Below are positions 6,565 to 7,846 of a DNA stretch of 7,846 nt, piece by piece. The DNA comes from an uncultured Ignavibacteriota bacterium (GTDB lineage Bacteria > Bacteroidota > Ignavibacteria > UBA10030 > UBA8401). Positions within the stretch are counted from its first letter, which is position 1. Each line of letters begins with the position of its first letter. A model generated the notes under the pieces. It ran no database searches and was not told the DNA's origin. It was given only the letters and a program-made list of their open reading frames with translations. The stretch covers positions 1 to 7,846 of the forward strand of contig CAIVNT010000068.1 in assembly GCA_903907305.1 (NCBI GenBank), in the 5' to 3' direction. A program made the position numbers and the translations under genes.

Positions 6565-7647
6565 TTATTTGTATTCGATGATCATCGTCTTCCGTTTTCC
6601 GCTTGGATCGGTGAACGGAACGCGTAATTCGTTCTTCTGGCCTGCCTGGATCGGCAGAGCGATCGGATTCGATTCCGCTGATACTGCCGGCACGGTGAAT
6701 TCTGATCCGTCTTTGAGTCTCACAGATGCATAGACGGAGATGGTCGGCGCGAAGATATCTGCGGCAGGGATAGTGAATTTTGTTGAACGACCATTCAGTC
6801 CGCTCTTCATCATCTTGAATGCCTGGTCAGGTTTTGGTTTATAAAAAAATGTCACGTCACCGCCTGAATTCTTCAGTGAATCCAATGTAATAGAAGATTG
6901 AGTCACTTCAACCGTTACGGCGAGATCATTATTCTCCTTACCGACAGGTGCGGTGATCGTCATACCAAGAGTGATACCTGTTGTTGAAGTGGTCGAATCT
7001 TTTGGACTCGCACCCTGGTTACTTCCTTCACTCTTTGCACTGTCCGAAGTTCCCTTGTTCAGCAGTCTCTTCTCTTCCGCCGATGATTCCTCCACTTTGA
7101 TCGAACCATTCGCCATAGAATATGCGGTCTGACCCGCTTTCACATTCATAATGGAGTTCGAGATGAGGTTCTTGAAATCGATATTTCCCGTTCCGAGAAT
7201 GAGCACGTCGTTACTGTCCTGCCCGGCGATCAGCAGTCCGCTTGTCCCTCGGATCGAAGCAACGGATGTCGGCGTAGAGAATTCAAATTTCTCGTTGGCA
7301 CGTTTCTTTACTGTGAAACCAACCTCGCCGCGCAGGATATCGACGTTCTTCGAGAACTCACCTTTGGCGATCTCGCCGCTGATGGTCACTTCCGATTTTT
7401 CCTGAACACGCACGATGGAATTTTCCAGGAACTTGATGATGGCAAATGAATTTTCCCGTGTGCGCACGACATCTCCCGGAAGCAGCGGTGTTGCCGGTTT
7501 TGCGGGTGACCACTCCTTTCCGCCGGTCTTCATCTCAACGGTACCGACCGGTTTGAAAATGGTAGCGACCGCTTTCTGTTTCTGTGCTGAGACAGAAAGA
7601 GCAAAGGTAAGAAGGAGAAGAGTTAAAAAAATGTCCTGTCGTTTCAT
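6565..7647 (-). CDS. secreted FecR-domain protein
   Basis: From the ATG at 7647 this is a 360-residue protein with a clear signal peptide, MKRQDIFLTLLLLTFALSVSA, cleaved before QKQK. A FecR-type beta domain follows at about 35-185: LLPGDVVRTRENSFAIIKF (55-73), the VDILRGEVGFTV segment (102-113), the diagnostic STPTSVASIRGTSG (124-137) and VKAGQTAYS (169-177). A Ser/Thr/Gly-rich linker (about 200-224) leads to a C-terminal beta-rich module (about 225-340) resembling the first module of the barrel protein next door. There is no cytoplasmic anti-sigma (DUF4880-type) region before the membrane segment, so it should not act like E. coli FecR on a sigma factor; it is more likely a periplasmic or surface-associated partner of the barrel and cyclase. 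AAGGA lies six bases before this ATG; the upstream ATG at 7662 has AGGA directly touching it, too close to work well. Confidence 0.85.
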   Translation of the reverse strand: MKRQDIFLTLLLLTFALSVSAQKQKAVATIFKPVGTVEMKTGGKEWSPAKPATPLLPGDVVRTRENSFAIIKFLENSIVRVQEKSEVTISGEIAKGEFSKNVDILRGEVGFTVKKRANEKFEFSTPTSVASIRGTSGLLIAGQDSNDVLILGTGNIDFKNLISNSIMNVKAGQTAYSMANGSIKVEESSAEEKRLLNKGTSDSAKSEGSNQGASPKDSTTSTTGITLGMTITAPVGKENNDLAVTVEVTQSSITLDSLKNSGGDVTFFYKPKPDQAFKMMKSGLNGRSTKFTIPAADIFAPTISVYASVRLKDGSEFTVPAVSAESNPIALPIQAGQKNELRVPFTDPSGKRKTMIIEYK

Positions 7648-7653
7648 GAGTTT

Positions 7654-7658
7654 TCCTT
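7654..7658 (-). promoter_or_regulatory. Shine-Dalgarno that decides the FecR-gene start
   Basis: The minus strand reads AAAGGAAAACTC before the ATG at 7647, leaving six bases between AAGGA and the start codon, which is good spacing. The alternative ATG at 7662 is touched directly by a second AAAGGA. The downstream start also gives the better signal peptide, so it is preferred. Confidence 0.6.
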
Positions 7659-7666
7659 TCATTCCT

Positions 7667-7846
7667 TTAGTCTTCGAAGCGGACGGAGATGATTCTCTCC
7701 TTATTCTCTAACAGTAATTTTTGAAAATCCTGAGGACTCAGCGCGACGCCGTTCAATGTGATCCCGCCGGCATTCAATTGAAGATTCTGGTCCCGGATGA
7801 AATTGTAGATGTTCTGGAACTCACCTCCGCCGAGCGCCGTCTGCAG
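7667..7846 (-). CDS. 3' end of an unidentified gene (partial)
   Basis: The frame is open from the right edge to a TAA at 7669-7667, giving the last 59 residues of a protein whose start is outside the window. The peptide begins LQTALGGGEFQNIYNFIRDQ and ends LLLENKERIISVRFED. It contains AGGITLNGVALSPQDFQKLL and looks like a folded mix of helix and strand with normal composition. I do not recognise the family. Its stop is 4 bases before the first possible ATG and 19 bases before the preferred ATG of the FecR-domain gene, so the two are almost certainly in one operon. The neighbouring plus-strand open frame over this region is a shadow. Confidence 0.7.
   Translation of the reverse strand: MQTALGGGEFQNIYNFIRDQNLQLNAGGITLNGVALSPQDFQKLLLENKERIISVRFED

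Overview
The window looks like chromosomal DNA from a Gram-negative bacterium of the Bacteroidota/Ignavibacteriota/Chlorobiota (FCB) group. The reasons are a PorV/PorQ-type outer-membrane barrel protein, several exported proteins with short N-terminal signal peptides, an outer-membrane barrel ending in phenylalanine, and several starts without a clear Shine-Dalgarno sequence. The lineage call rests on family recognition only. No tRNA, rRNA, CRISPR array, insertion sequence or integrase is visible, and coding density is high.

Layout. The left edge holds what may be the last codons of a plus-strand gene (stop at 30-32), then a good intrinsic terminator (68-114). Two plus-strand genes follow: a PorV/PorQ family outer-membrane protein (160-1215) and a lipoprotein of unknown function (about 1259-1867). 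They meet, 9 bp apart, a convergent minus-strand cluster filling the rest of the window. Read in the direction of transcription (right to left), this is: the 3' end of an unidentified gene (7846-7667), a secreted FecR-domain protein (7647-6565), a large outer-membrane beta-barrel protein with periplasmic Ig-like domains (6464-4083), and a membrane-bound CHASE2-class III adenylate cyclase (4081-1877).

How the genes may work together. The minus-strand cluster combines an outer-membrane barrel, a periplasmic FecR-type protein without the anti-sigma region, and an inner-membrane cyclase with a periplasmic CHASE2 sensor and intact catalytic residues. This resembles a FecA-FecR-FecI surface-signalling chain in which the output would be cAMP instead of a sigma factor. 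The FecR-domain protein and the barrel protein also appear to share a similar beta-rich module, which fits a joint function. A strong hairpin with a U-rich tail lies between those two genes and could reduce expression of the downstream pair. The signalling idea is inference; the gene order, motifs and hairpin are read directly from the sequence.
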